A stretch of 5,374 nt of DNA from Prevotellaceae bacterium (GTDB lineage Bacteria > Bacteroidota > Bacteroidia > Bacteroidales > UBA932): contig JAIRMK010000033.1 in assembly GCA_031258755.1 (NCBI GenBank), positions 1 to 5,374 on the forward strand. Reading direction: 5' to 3'. Positions 1 to 5,374 of this stretch are shown piece after piece. Under the pieces are notes generated by a model. The model did not search any database. It had not been told where the DNA came from and worked only from the letters and a program-made list of their open reading frames with translations. The translations under genes were made by a program, and so were the position numbers. Within the stretch, counting starts at the first letter, position 1. Each line of letters begins with the position of its first letter.

Positions 1-92
1 TTCGCCTGAAAATTAACGCTCATTTTTTTGCATTTCCAAAAAACCTTCTTGCCTTTGCGTTTGTTAACTAAGAACAATGAGTTATGATTTGG
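1..92. other. unassigned sequence left of the 47-bp repeat
   Basis: I recognise nothing in this stretch. On the minus strand one frame stays open from the comEC-like remnant to the window edge, but it has no plausible start and reads out of frame through the ATPase tail copy, so I do not call a gene. It is the sequence that follows the left 47-bp repeat in transcription direction and is unlike the terminator-bearing sequence that follows the right copy. Confidence 0.5.
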
Positions 93-139
93 AAGAACAC
101 TTAATACAATAGCCCGAACATCCATAAAGGGATACGGTT
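93..139. repeat. 47-bp perfect direct repeat, left copy (copy of ATPase gene 3' end)
   Basis: All 47 bases are identical to 1348-1394. In the right copy this sequence is the last 12-13 codons and stop of the ATPase gene plus 8 bp beyond. Here it is detached from any ATPase gene: on its right it is joined to a comEC-like remnant and on its left to unrelated sequence, and the terminator that follows the right copy is absent. The C-terminal peptide it encodes in the right copy (IPLWMFGLLY) looks like the natural end of this ATPase family, so I take the right copy as the original. Confidence 0.9.
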
Positions 140-141
140 TG

Positions 142-272
142 TTTTCAAAAATAATGAAGTTCCGGTAAGTGTGCAAATGTTGAATGGTGGTGTCGTTTAA
201 CGGATGGTGGGCGGCAAGGGTTACTTCGGGTTCCCGGCTATGTCGGTGTTGATGCCAAAAATAATTGGGGTT
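142..272 (-). pseudogene. remnant of a comEC 3' region
   Basis: This is a diverged partial copy of the comEC gene in the same window. Positions 142-223 align without gaps to 3500-3581 with 5 differences in 82 bp, all transitions; four are silent in the comEC frame and one gives Ile to Thr. The translation carries the comEC-like stretch LAAHHPLNDTTIQHLH followed by YRNFIIFENK. Beyond 223 the similarity drops and there are small indels: a one-base loss near 224-232 splits the frame between an INTDIAGN part and the EVTLAAHH part, and weak similarity runs on to about 272. There is no start codon and no channel region, so it cannot be functional. It begins 3 bp after the stop of the KilA-N pseudogene and is cut off at 139/142, where ATPase tail sequence takes over. 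The near absence of amino acid change suggests it came from a homologue once under selection. Confidence 0.75.
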
Positions 273-659
273 TTCTCACTTCAACTGTTTCGTTAGATTT
301 TGGTTTTTTAAGAGTGATTTCATTTGTGTAATGGCAACGGTATTAAGGTGAACCAAGCGTTCGCCTTGCGAAAGTCCCTGTCGAATCAGTAAGGCGTTGA
401 CGCTTTCCATGTTTGATAAAACGACTAACTGTTCCAGCGAAGCGTAATCGCGGATATTGCCTTTGCTATCGGGGTTTTCGTCACGCCATTGAGCGGCTGT
501 TTTACCGAATAGCGCCACATTCAGCAAATCGGCTTCATTGGCGTAAGCAAAAATGATTTGCTCTTTGGTCACGATGGAAGGGATGATATGCTCCTTTATG
601 GCGTCGGTATGAATACGATAGTTGATTTTAGATAACGTACGTTGCAGGTTCCAGTCCAA

Positions 660-663
660 TATA
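660..663 (-). other. TA duplication causing the second frameshift in the KilA-N pseudogene
   Basis: The sequence here is TATA where the reading frame needs a single TA. With one TA removed, the minus strand reads on from EQHRL into LLDWNLQR without a break. It may be a slippage error or a footprint left when a TA-duplicating element excised. Confidence 0.6.
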
Positions 664-722
664 AGAGACGGTGCTGCTCGTCGCGTTTTAAACGCTTAAA
701 TTCCGTTACCAAATAAAGTTTA

Positions 723-821
723 TATAAAGTCCAATAAATATTTACACAAATAACTTTCGTAACGCACTAATACGCTGTCAAATATAAACCTATTTTGTGT
801 AACTTTCAGTTGCATTTTATA
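723..821. mobile_element. 99-bp MITE-like element with TA target duplication
   Basis: The element is bounded by TA at 721-722 and TA at 822-823. The left end begins TATAAAGTCCAATAA and the right end, read on the minus strand, begins TATAAAATGCAACTG. Without gaps, 21 of the first 28 terminal bases match, including TATAAA at the tip and TTACACAAA further in (742-750 against 794-802). It encodes no protein. Deleting the element and one TA restores the sequence AAGTTTAAATTC, which reads EFKL in the KilA-N frame and joins the N-terminal part to KLYLVTEF. Duplication of TA is the known signature of IS630/Tc1-mariner transposases, so a non-autonomous derivative of such an element is the best guess. 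No related full-length element is in the window. Confidence 0.8.
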
Positions 822-1263
822 TAAATTCAGAAGAAATCCATGAGGCAAATTCAAATGCAATATCTTCGTGAGCGTATGTGCCACCGCCTACTCCTACTTT
901 GGTAAATATTCCGATAGCATTCGTGCTTTCTATCCATTTGGTTGGACTCATGGTAAATGCATTATTTCCTGCCTCGAATAAAAAGGGGACGAATTCGACC
1001 CCTTTGAAATCGGGATTATGAATTTTTTCCCAAAGTCCCAAAAATTCAATGGTGCTGCGACTGCGCATCCAACTTTTCACCACATCTTTTGGTTCTACCG
1101 GATTTTTGTAACGGGCAATATCTGTTATGCAGATATAGTTGTTGCCGTCTGGTTTGGAAAGGAGTGTTATCTCTGCTCCCTGTACATGAATACTTTCTTT
1201 TTTGTTCATAGCTGTTTCATATTATTTGTGTGGCCTTAATATCGTGGTGGTAAATATTTCCGA

Positions 1264-1293
1264 CAAAGGTAAATATTCTTTTTGATTTGGCAA
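1264..1293 (-). promoter_or_regulatory. promoter of the KilA-N (pseudo)gene
   Basis: On the minus strand TTG (1291-1293) is followed after 19 bp by TACCTTTG (1264-1271), matching the Bacteroidota primary sigma factor pattern TTG/TAnnTTTG. Transcription would start near 1258, leaving a leader of about 48 bases before the ATG at 1209. It lies just past the terminator of the ATPase gene, so KilA-N was an independent transcription unit. Confidence 0.7.
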
Positions 1294-1307
1294 TCTATTA
1301 TCCGGGG

Positions 1308-1345
1308 AAAAAGAAGATGCAATAACCTTTAGTTATCGCATCTTC
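1308..1345 (-). terminator. rho-independent terminator of the ATPase gene
   Basis: On the minus strand GAAGATGCGATAAC (1332-1345), a 5-base loop (1327-1331) and GTTATTGCATCTTC (1313-1326) form a 14-bp stem with one G-U pair, followed by TTTTT (1308-1312). It starts 10 bp after the ATPase stop codon. There is no T-run on the plus-strand side, so it is one-directional. Confidence 0.9.
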
Positions 1346-1347
1346 AA

Positions 1348-1394
1348 AAGAACACTTAATACAATAGCCCGAACATCCATAAAGGGATACGGTT
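1348..1394. repeat. 47-bp perfect direct repeat, right copy (ATPase gene 3' end)
   Basis: This copy is identical to 93-139. It covers the final codons of the ATPase gene, its TAA stop (1356-1358) and 8 bp beyond, ending immediately before the terminator stem. The two copies are 1,255 bp apart in the same orientation and enclose the comEC remnant, the KilA-N pseudogene with its promoter, and the terminator. Confidence 0.9.
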
Positions 1395-2558
1395 CCCGTA
1401 GCCTGTTTCTACATTATCAAGCGCCGGATAGGAATCGGGAATATCGGCAATTTGTTTGAATGTTTTCTTTGCGCCGCCCACCTCAAAGGTGTATTTCCCT
1501 TGTACCACAAAATCGCCTTTGTTGCTTGAGGTCACCGCACCGATAGCCCTTAACTGGTTAAAGAAAAATGTTTCGCGCACATTGCCGATGTTGGCCTCTG
1601 TTCCGCCCAGCGCATAAGCAATATTCGTGTTGTCAAGGTAAATTTTCTCAGGTTTACTCATGTTGCCGATGGAGTTTTTAGCACGCAACAAGCCTAATAT
1701 CCGTGCGCGCTCCAGATAGTCTATGCTTTTGAGCAGATGTGCTCTGGTGGTATTTACGGCCTTGCTCAATTCCGAAATGTTAGGCGTAAAAGGAGCCAGC
1801 GTGGCGATAATGCCCAATAGCCTTTTTATCTTCAAGGTCGTCATAAATTCTATTTTCTCGATGGCGGGCAAATCGCCTTCCAATACGGTGTTAATCACAT
1901 TGGCCACGCGCTGTTCGTAATTTTCGAGATTTTCTTTGTAATAAGGATAAAACCCCATTTTTAAATATCGGTTGAAAAGCAGAATGATTTTTTCGGGGTT
2001 AATGCGTTTTACAATATCGGAAGCCATCATGATGTGATCTTTAAGCAGATCATTCAAGGATATGGGCTTTAATTTTATGATATTTTCAAACTCCAGAAAT
2101 TCCCTGAACGACAATCCTCTTAATTCATATTGTACCGCTCTTCTGCTAAGGTCGGCGTTGCCTTTATAAATTTCAAGCATGGAAGACCCGGAAAAAACGA
2201 CATGCATGTCGGGGTATGCGTCATAAATATTTTTAAGCTCCTGCGCCCAAGTGTCGTAGGGGTATTTGTGTATTTCGTCCACAAACAGGTGCGTTACGCC
2301 CTGAAGCGACAATTGTGCAGCCACATCAACAAGCCTGTTGTTTGAAAAAAACAGGTCGTCTAAACTTACATACAAGGCTTTTTTGACATCAAGATGTAAT
2401 TTTATGTATTGCAACATCATGGTTGTTTTGCCCGTTCCCCTTGCTCCTACAATGGCAAATAGGCGGTCGTTCCAATAAATATTTTTCATCAAATATCTGA
2501 CGGGCTTTTCCTTTGTCGCCCCGACTTTGATGTGGTATTTAGTGAATAGTGTTTCCAT
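1356..2558 (-). CDS. AAA_14/DUF4143-type P-loop ATPase
   Basis: This is a 400-residue protein of the predicted AAA+ ATPase group often called ATP-binding protein (COG1373-like); its cellular role is not established. Numbering is from the ATG at 2556-2558. Walker A GARGTGKTT is at 38-46 (Lys44). Walker B LFVDE ends in Asp94-Glu95. A sensor-like FSGSS is at 122-126 and an Arg pair at 139-140 follows DLS. A winged-helix-like stretch (SELSKAVNTTRAHLLKSIDY) is at about 262-281. The C-terminal DUF4143 region from about 305 to the end has a FEVGG motif near 358-362 followed by lysines, resembling a PD-(D/E)XK core, and ends IPLWMFGLLY. A TTG at 2583-2585 would add 9 residues, but it lies inside the promoter -7 box, so the ATG is the start. 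The gene stands alone: its own promoter lies upstream and a strong terminator downstream. Length is normal and no lesion is seen. Confidence 0.88.
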   Translation of the reverse strand: METLFTKYHIKVGATKEKPVRYLMKNIYWNDRLFAIVGARGTGKTTMMLQYIKLHLDVKKALYVSLDDLFFSNNRLVDVAAQLSLQGVTHLFVDEIHKYPYDTWAQELKNIYDAYPDMHVVFSGSSMLEIYKGNADLSRRAVQYELRGLSFREFLEFENIIKLKPISLNDLLKDHIMMASDIVKRINPEKIILLFNRYLKMGFYPYYKENLENYEQRVANVINTVLEGDLPAIEKIEFMTTLKIKRLLGIIATLAPFTPNISELSKAVNTTRAHLLKSIDYLERARILGLLRAKNSIGNMSKPEKIYLDNTNIAYALGGTEANIGNVRETFFFNQLRAIGAVTSSNKGDFVVQGKYTFEVGGAKKTFKQIADIPDSYPALDNVETGYGNRIPLWMFGLLY

Positions 2559-2582
2559 TTTTATGTTGTATTCTTCAAAGTG

Positions 2583-2613
2583 CAAATATAAGCATTTTTT
2601 GTATTATACAAAA
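2583..2613 (-). promoter_or_regulatory. promoter of the ATPase gene
   Basis: On the minus strand TTTTG (2609-2613) is followed after 18 bp by TATATTTG (2583-2590), a close fit to the Bacteroidota pattern. Transcription would begin near 2577, giving an A-rich leader of about 20 bases before the ATG at 2558. This placement rules out the TTG at 2585 as a start codon. Confidence 0.75.
2597..2613. promoter_or_regulatory. 17-bp palindrome over the ATPase -33 element, possible operator
   Basis: The sequence TTTTGTATTATACAAAA has perfect 8-bp arms around one central base. Its right arm coincides with the -33 element of the ATPase promoter, a position where a bound repressor would block polymerase. 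It shares GTAT/ATAC half-sites with the palindromes further upstream. No regulator is identified. Confidence 0.5.
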
Positions 2614-2645
2614 TACAATCCAGTTATTTAATTATAATTTAATAC

Positions 2646-2719
2646 AATACACGTGTATTTTTTGAAGTGTATTTTTGAAAATGCAATTTTAATCATATTT
2701 TGTATTTTTGAAAATACAA
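2646..2719. promoter_or_regulatory. cluster of three further palindromes with GTAT/ATAC half-sites
   Basis: This lies in the AT-rich gap between msrC and the ATPase gene. A perfect 14-bp palindrome AATACACGTGTATT is at 2646-2659. GTATTTTTGAAAATGC (2669-2684, one mismatch from palindromic) and GTATTTTTGAAAATAC (2702-2717, perfect, extending to 9-bp arms at 2700-2719) are near copies 33 bp apart, about three helical turns. An extra half copy GTATTTTTTGAA at 2655-2666 sits 14 bp before the 2669 copy. The array could be binding sites for a repressor or a degraded repeat element. The outermost palindrome starts 13 bp past the msrC stop, but it lacks a GC-rich stem and a clear T-run, so I do not call it a terminator. 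Confidence 0.5.
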
Positions 2720-2732
2720 CTTTTGTAACAGA

Positions 2733-3209
2733 CTATACTGTAATAAATTCAGCTGTTTTCTCTAAATATTTGGCATCAATTTCATCAAAGGCGCCGGGTC
2801 GGTCACTGTCAATGTCGAGCACGCCGTAAATTTCGCCGTGTTTGAACAGGGGTACTACAATTTCGGACTTTGACCGGCTATTGCATGCAATGTGTCCGGG
2901 AAACTGCGCCACGTCGGGCACGATGAGGGTCTTCCGCTCTTTCCATGCGGCGCCGCATACGCCGCGCCCAAAAGCTATGCGGGTGCAGGCTACCGGGCCT
3001 TGAAATGGTCCTAATACCAGTTCGGCGTCTTTTATGAGATAAAAGCCAACCCAAAAGAAACGGAATGTTTCCCACAGTGCCGCCGCAGTGTTGGCAAGGT
3101 TGGCCACCTCGTCGGTTTCGCCGTGCAGCAAGGCTTTGAGCTGCGGAAGCAACGCCTTGTACTTTTCTTCCTTCGATAATTGACGTGAAATGTGAAGGGT
3201 CTCGGCCAT
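2733..3209 (-). CDS. msrC: free methionine-(R)-sulfoxide reductase (fRMsr, GAF fold)
   Basis: The enzyme reduces free L-methionine (R)-S-oxide to methionine in the cytosol, using thioredoxin-type reductant, as part of oxidative damage repair. The 158 residues are one GAF domain of normal length. The family block is clear: GPFQGPVACTRIAFGRGVCG at 67-86, then DVAQFPGHIAC at 99-109 and SEIVVPL at 115-121. Cys75, Cys85 and Cys109 have the spacing of the E. coli catalytic and resolving cysteines (84, 94, 118), and Glu116, Asp132 and Asp134 match its Glu125, Asp141 and Asp143. One oddity is Asn110 directly after the third cysteine, where Asp is usual. The start is ATG at 3207-3209 in an A/T-rich context. 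The gene begins 28 bp after the comEC stop in the same direction with no visible promoter or terminator between, so it is probably read through from comEC. Confidence 0.93.
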   Translation of the reverse strand: MAETLHISRQLSKEEKYKALLPQLKALLHGETDEVANLANTAAALWETFRFFWVGFYLIKDAELVLGPFQGPVACTRIAFGRGVCGAAWKERKTLIVPDVAQFPGHIACNSRSKSEIVVPLFKHGEIYGVLDIDSDRPGAFDEIDAKYLEKTAEFITV

Positions 3210-3210
3210 A

Positions 3211-3252
3211 ATTTTTTTAATTTTTAACTCTTAACTTTTAGTTCTTAACTTT
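3211..3252. repeat. degenerate 14-bp tandem repeat between comEC and msrC
   Basis: TAGTTCTTAACTTT (3239-3252) and TAACTCTTAACTTT (3225-3238) agree at 12 of 14 positions. A third, more degenerate unit fills 3211-3224. The array covers the last four codons and stop of comEC and reaches to 1 bp before the msrC ATG, so it supplies both the end of ComEC (KVKN) and the msrC leader. Confidence 0.6.
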
Positions 3253-5373
3253 CAAAGTTTGTATCCATGCGCCATGTTGTTTCACGTTATGCAGGGCGAC
3301 CGCCTGTTCGCTTACGGCGGTTTCCCACTGCCGGGTGCGGAAGGCAGGTACGGAAGCATCGAGTATTACCTGTTTAGGCTGGTAGAGCGCCAGCGCCTGT
3401 GCCGGACGCAATGCTGCTGTCGCCGTAACAATAAGGTAATCTACCGGTGCGGTTTGTTTGTATGCAGGCTGTTCATCATGTAATATTTTAATCAATTTAT
3501 TTTCAAAAATAATAAAGTTCCGGTAAATGTGCAAATGTTGAATGGTGGTATCGTTTAATGGATGGTGGGCGGCGAGGGTTATTGCCGGTTTCCCGGCAAT
3601 GCCGGCGCTGATGAAAAATGTCTTGAGGTTAAAGTCGAACGGTTGTCCGGCAGTACTGCTGTCGCGCAAAGCCACGCTGTGGTTGCCGTGAATAAAATGA
3701 ATGTAGGATGCGTTTTTTACGTTATACACGGCGATAAATTGTTGCTCTTGTTGCCGAATGGACTGCCATGTGCCAAGTGCGAAAAAACCAATTAACAGGT
3801 AAGTCGAAATCCATACCAGCCACCGGTTTTTTGTTTCGATGTATAGCATGAAAAGCAGCGCCAATACTATCATTGCGCATAGTTGTGACGGACTGATGTA
3901 TATATTGGACGTGACGGAGTAGGGCATCTGTTCGATGAAACGCACACCATGATTGAGCAGCCACAGCGATTTGTCGAGGCACAGGGCAATGATGTCCGAC
4001 ACAGCCGGAATCCATGCGGTGGTAAGGAGTGCTGCGCTGAGATAAACGATGACACCGGTGAGTGGAATGACAAAAATATTGGTGAGTAGAAAGTAATTGG
4101 GGAATTGGTGAAAACTTGCCAGGGTAATAGGCAACGTGCCGATTTGTGCCGCAAAGGAAACACTGAGGAGTTGCCAAAAGTAATCGGTTATTTTATGCCG
4201 GGTGTAGCTTAGGCGATATATCGCAGGTTGAAAATATACAATGGATATGACGGCGCAATAGGAAAGTTGAAAGCCGGTATCGAAGAGGTCGAAAGGGCAG
4301 AAGAGGCAGATGAAGAACGCCGAGGCGGCGAGGGAATTGTAGATGCTGATGTGCCGCCGCATCATTTGTCCGGCAAGGACGAAGGAAAACATCACCGTAG
4401 CGCGGGTAACGGAAGGGGAAAAGCCTACCAGCGCGGCATAGCACCACAAACAAAATATGCATAATATATTTTTGAATAGTTTTCCGTTTTGTTTTTTCTC
4501 AAGAAAAGAAAAAAGGATAGATAAGATGGCGAAGATAATTCCCACGTGAAGGCCTGATACGGCAAGTATGTGGGTGGCGCCGGAGGCGGAATACGCCTGT
4601 CGTAAATCTTGGTCGAGGTCTTTTTTGTCGCCTAAGGTGAGTGCATTGAGTACGGCGAACTCATCATCCGCAATGCCTTTGGTGGCAAAAATTTGCTGGG
4701 TGTTTCCGCGCAGTTGTGCGGGAAGGTTGCGCAGGCTCTTTGTTTGTGCGGGAACCACCGTGTAATGGGTACGGCGAATAAATCCTGAAGTGAACACATG
4801 GCGGCGTTTCATGTAGGTGCGGTAGTCAAATTCACCGGGATTTTGCGGCGGCGGGAGTTCGCTTAAACGGACAAGCGTGAGGAGAGTGTCGCCGGGAACC
4901 GGCAACGGTTGTGTGCTGTCGGGCTCAAGGTAGAGGATGGTTTTTTCGCGGAGCGCGTGTGTGCCGCTGCTGTCGGCGTAGGCGAGTACGACGGCAGGCA
5001 TTTTGAGGTAACGCTGACCGGCTGTTGTCTCGCCGGCCACAGCTTTAATATAGATGTCGTGTTGAAGCGGTAGTCTGCTCTCTTGTGGTTGGAATTGCAC
5101 GGCAGTGACGCCGGCCGCGAATAGAAAAAGCAACCCGGAAAGTCCGCTTATCCATTGATGGGCATAATGGTGGCAATAAGGGATAATGAGCGTAAGTAAG
5201 AAAAGGAAGAATAGCAGCACAGTAACAGGCCAAAAATGAAAATGAAAAGGATAAGCGTGGCATTGCCAGGCAATGCCGCCAAGGAAAGCAAGCGCAAGAC
5301 GCACATACGGCATTTCACGCAATGTTTCATTCCAATCCCTGCGCCGGCGGGAATGATCGGATGGTTTACGCAC
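3238..5373 (-). CDS. comEC: ComEC/Rec2 family DNA-uptake channel protein, 5' end at window edge
   Basis: ComEC forms the inner-membrane channel that carries single-stranded DNA into the cytoplasm during natural transformation. Numbering is from a GTG at 5371-5373. Hydrophobic segments at about 24-37 and 48-66 and again near 77-92 are followed by the soluble DUF4131-type region with NPGEFDYRTYM at 178-188. The Competence domain follows, with ALTLGDKKDL (244-253), SGATHILAVSGLHVGI (264-279), FSPSVTRATVM (318-328), DTGFQLSYCAV (365-375) and several more membrane helices up to about 535. The last 170 residues form the soluble C-terminal region, which corresponds in position to the metallo-beta-lactamase-like domain, but I see no HxHxDH metal site, as is common in Bacteroidota. 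About 711 residues is a normal full length. The start is uncertain: GTG at the edge, an upstream codon outside the window, or Met21 are all possible. A part of this gene (about residues 588-625) recurs as a remnant at 142-272. Confidence 0.93.
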   Translation of the reverse strand: MRKPSDHSRRRRDWNETLREMPYVRLALAFLGGIAWQCHAYPFHFHFWPVTVLLFFLFLLTLIIPYCHHYAHQWISGLSGLLFLFAAGVTAVQFQPQESRLPLQHDIYIKAVAGETTAGQRYLKMPAVVLAYADSSGTHALREKTILYLEPDSTQPLPVPGDTLLTLVRLSELPPPQNPGEFDYRTYMKRRHVFTSGFIRRTHYTVVPAQTKSLRNLPAQLRGNTQQIFATKGIADDEFAVLNALTLGDKKDLDQDLRQAYSASGATHILAVSGLHVGIIFAILSILFSFLEKKQNGKLFKNILCIFCLWCYAALVGFSPSVTRATVMFSFVLAGQMMRRHISIYNSLAASAFFICLFCPFDLFDTGFQLSYCAVISIVYFQPAIYRLSYTRHKITDYFWQLLSVSFAAQIGTLPITLASFHQFPNYFLLTNIFVIPLTGVIVYLSAALLTTAWIPAVSDIIALCLDKSLWLLNHGVRFIEQMPYSVTSNIYISPSQLCAMIVLALLFMLYIETKNRWLVWISTYLLIGFFALGTWQSIRQQEQQFIAVYNVKNASYIHFIHGNHSVALRDSSTAGQPFDFNLKTFFISAGIAGKPAITLAAHHPLNDTTIQHLHIYRNFIIFENKLIKILHDEQPAYKQTAPVDYLIVTATAALRPAQALALYQPKQVILDASVPAFRTRQWETAVSEQAVALHNVKQHGAWIQTLKVKN

Positions 5374-5374
5374 A

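Larger units (their letters stand above)
276..1209 (-). pseudogene. KilA-N domain protein, interrupted by a MITE-like insertion and a 2-bp frameshift
   Basis: KilA-N domain proteins are DNA-binding proteins best known from phages and large DNA viruses; many Bacteroidota carry a chromosomal type of about 270-280 residues. The N-terminal part (start ATG at 1207-1209) reads MNKKESIHVQGAEITLL and continues with ITDIARYK, WMRSRSTIEFLGLWE, WIESTNAIGI and DIAFEFASWISSEF, then hits a stop at 817-819. The C-terminal part (659 to 276) contains WNLQRTLSKINYRIHTDAIK, NVALFGKTAAQWRDENP and IRDYASLEQLVVLSNMES. Between them lies a short third-frame piece, KLYLVTEFKRLKRDEQHRL. Removing 101 bp (the 99-bp element plus one TA) and 2 bp at about 660-663 leaves 831 bp, exactly 277 codons. 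The two lesions sit in the middle of the domain, so full-length protein is not expected; the N-terminal 130 residues could still be made from the intact promoter. Family assignment is from memory of the consensus. The lesions are read directly. Confidence 0.9.

Noticed and set aside
1..140. Open minus-strand frame running from the comEC remnant to the left edge
   Set aside because: It follows the KilA-N stop, has no plausible start and passes out of frame through the ATPase tail copy, so it is a chance opening.
817..1209. The two KilA-N parts (276-659 and 817-1209) as two separate genes
   Set aside because: The second would need a TTG start inside a conserved helix, and the missing link KLYLVTEFKRLKRDEQHRL is present in a third frame between them. 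They are one broken gene.
1018..1239. Plus-strand open frames at 1018-1239, 1723-1920, 2130-2345, 3259-3483, 3562-3795, 4228-4464 and 4568-4765
   Set aside because: All lie opposite well-supported minus-strand genes or the KilA-N pseudogene, show no family motifs, and have no promoter of their own.
2556..2585. TTG at 2583-2585 as the ATPase start
   Set aside because: It overlaps the -7 promoter box TATATTTG; the ATG at 2556-2558 fits the leader and the family start better.
2700..2719. Palindrome as a terminator of msrC
   Set aside because: The stem is A/T only with a 2-base centre and no convincing T-run; its similarity to the other palindromes fits binding sites or repeats better.
3722..4462. 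Alternative minus-strand frames inside comEC (3722-4177, 3870-4163, 4193-4462, 5045-5330) and inside msrC (2878-3075)
   Set aside because: They are out-of-frame readings of intact comEC and msrC with low-complexity, motif-free translations.

Overview
The window reads as chromosomal DNA of a member of the Bacteroidota. Two good Bacteroidota-type promoters (a TTG-like -33 element about 18-19 bp before TAnnTTTG) precede genes. Start sites lack strong Shine-Dalgarno sequences, and the protein families (long ComEC with a poorly conserved C-terminus, AAA_14/DUF4143 ATPase, 276-codon KilA-N protein) are typical of that phylum. I do not claim a genus. Every recognisable gene lies on the minus strand, so biological order runs from the right edge to the left.

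Right half (3238-5373, then 2733-3209): a near-complete or complete comEC, the competence DNA-uptake channel, whose 5' end is at the window edge. It is followed after 28 bp by msrC, a free methionine-(R)-sulfoxide reductase with all of its known catalytic residues. These two are probably co-transcribed, but their functions are unrelated.

Middle (1308-2732): a very AT-rich intergenic stretch with four palindromes sharing GTAT/ATAC half-sites, a promoter, and a P-loop ATPase of the AAA_14/DUF4143 type. A strong rho-independent terminator ends this unit.

Left (1-1293): a decaying locus. A promoter drives a KilA-N domain gene that is now a pseudogene. A 99-bp MITE-like element with imperfect terminal inverted repeats and a duplicated TA interrupts it, and a separate 2-bp (TA) insertion breaks the frame again. 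Removing 101 bp and 2 bp restores exactly 277 codons. Downstream lies a diverged remnant of the comEC 3' region, joined at one point to a perfect 47-bp copy of the ATPase gene's 3' end. The same 47 bp at the real ATPase end and at this remnant therefore flank the whole KilA-N segment as direct repeats.

The most noteworthy results are the base-level reconstruction of the MITE insertion, the mosaic comEC/ATPase remnant with its 47-bp direct repeats, and the palindrome array in front of the ATPase gene. I see no rRNA, tRNA, CRISPR array, transposase or integrase gene in the window.
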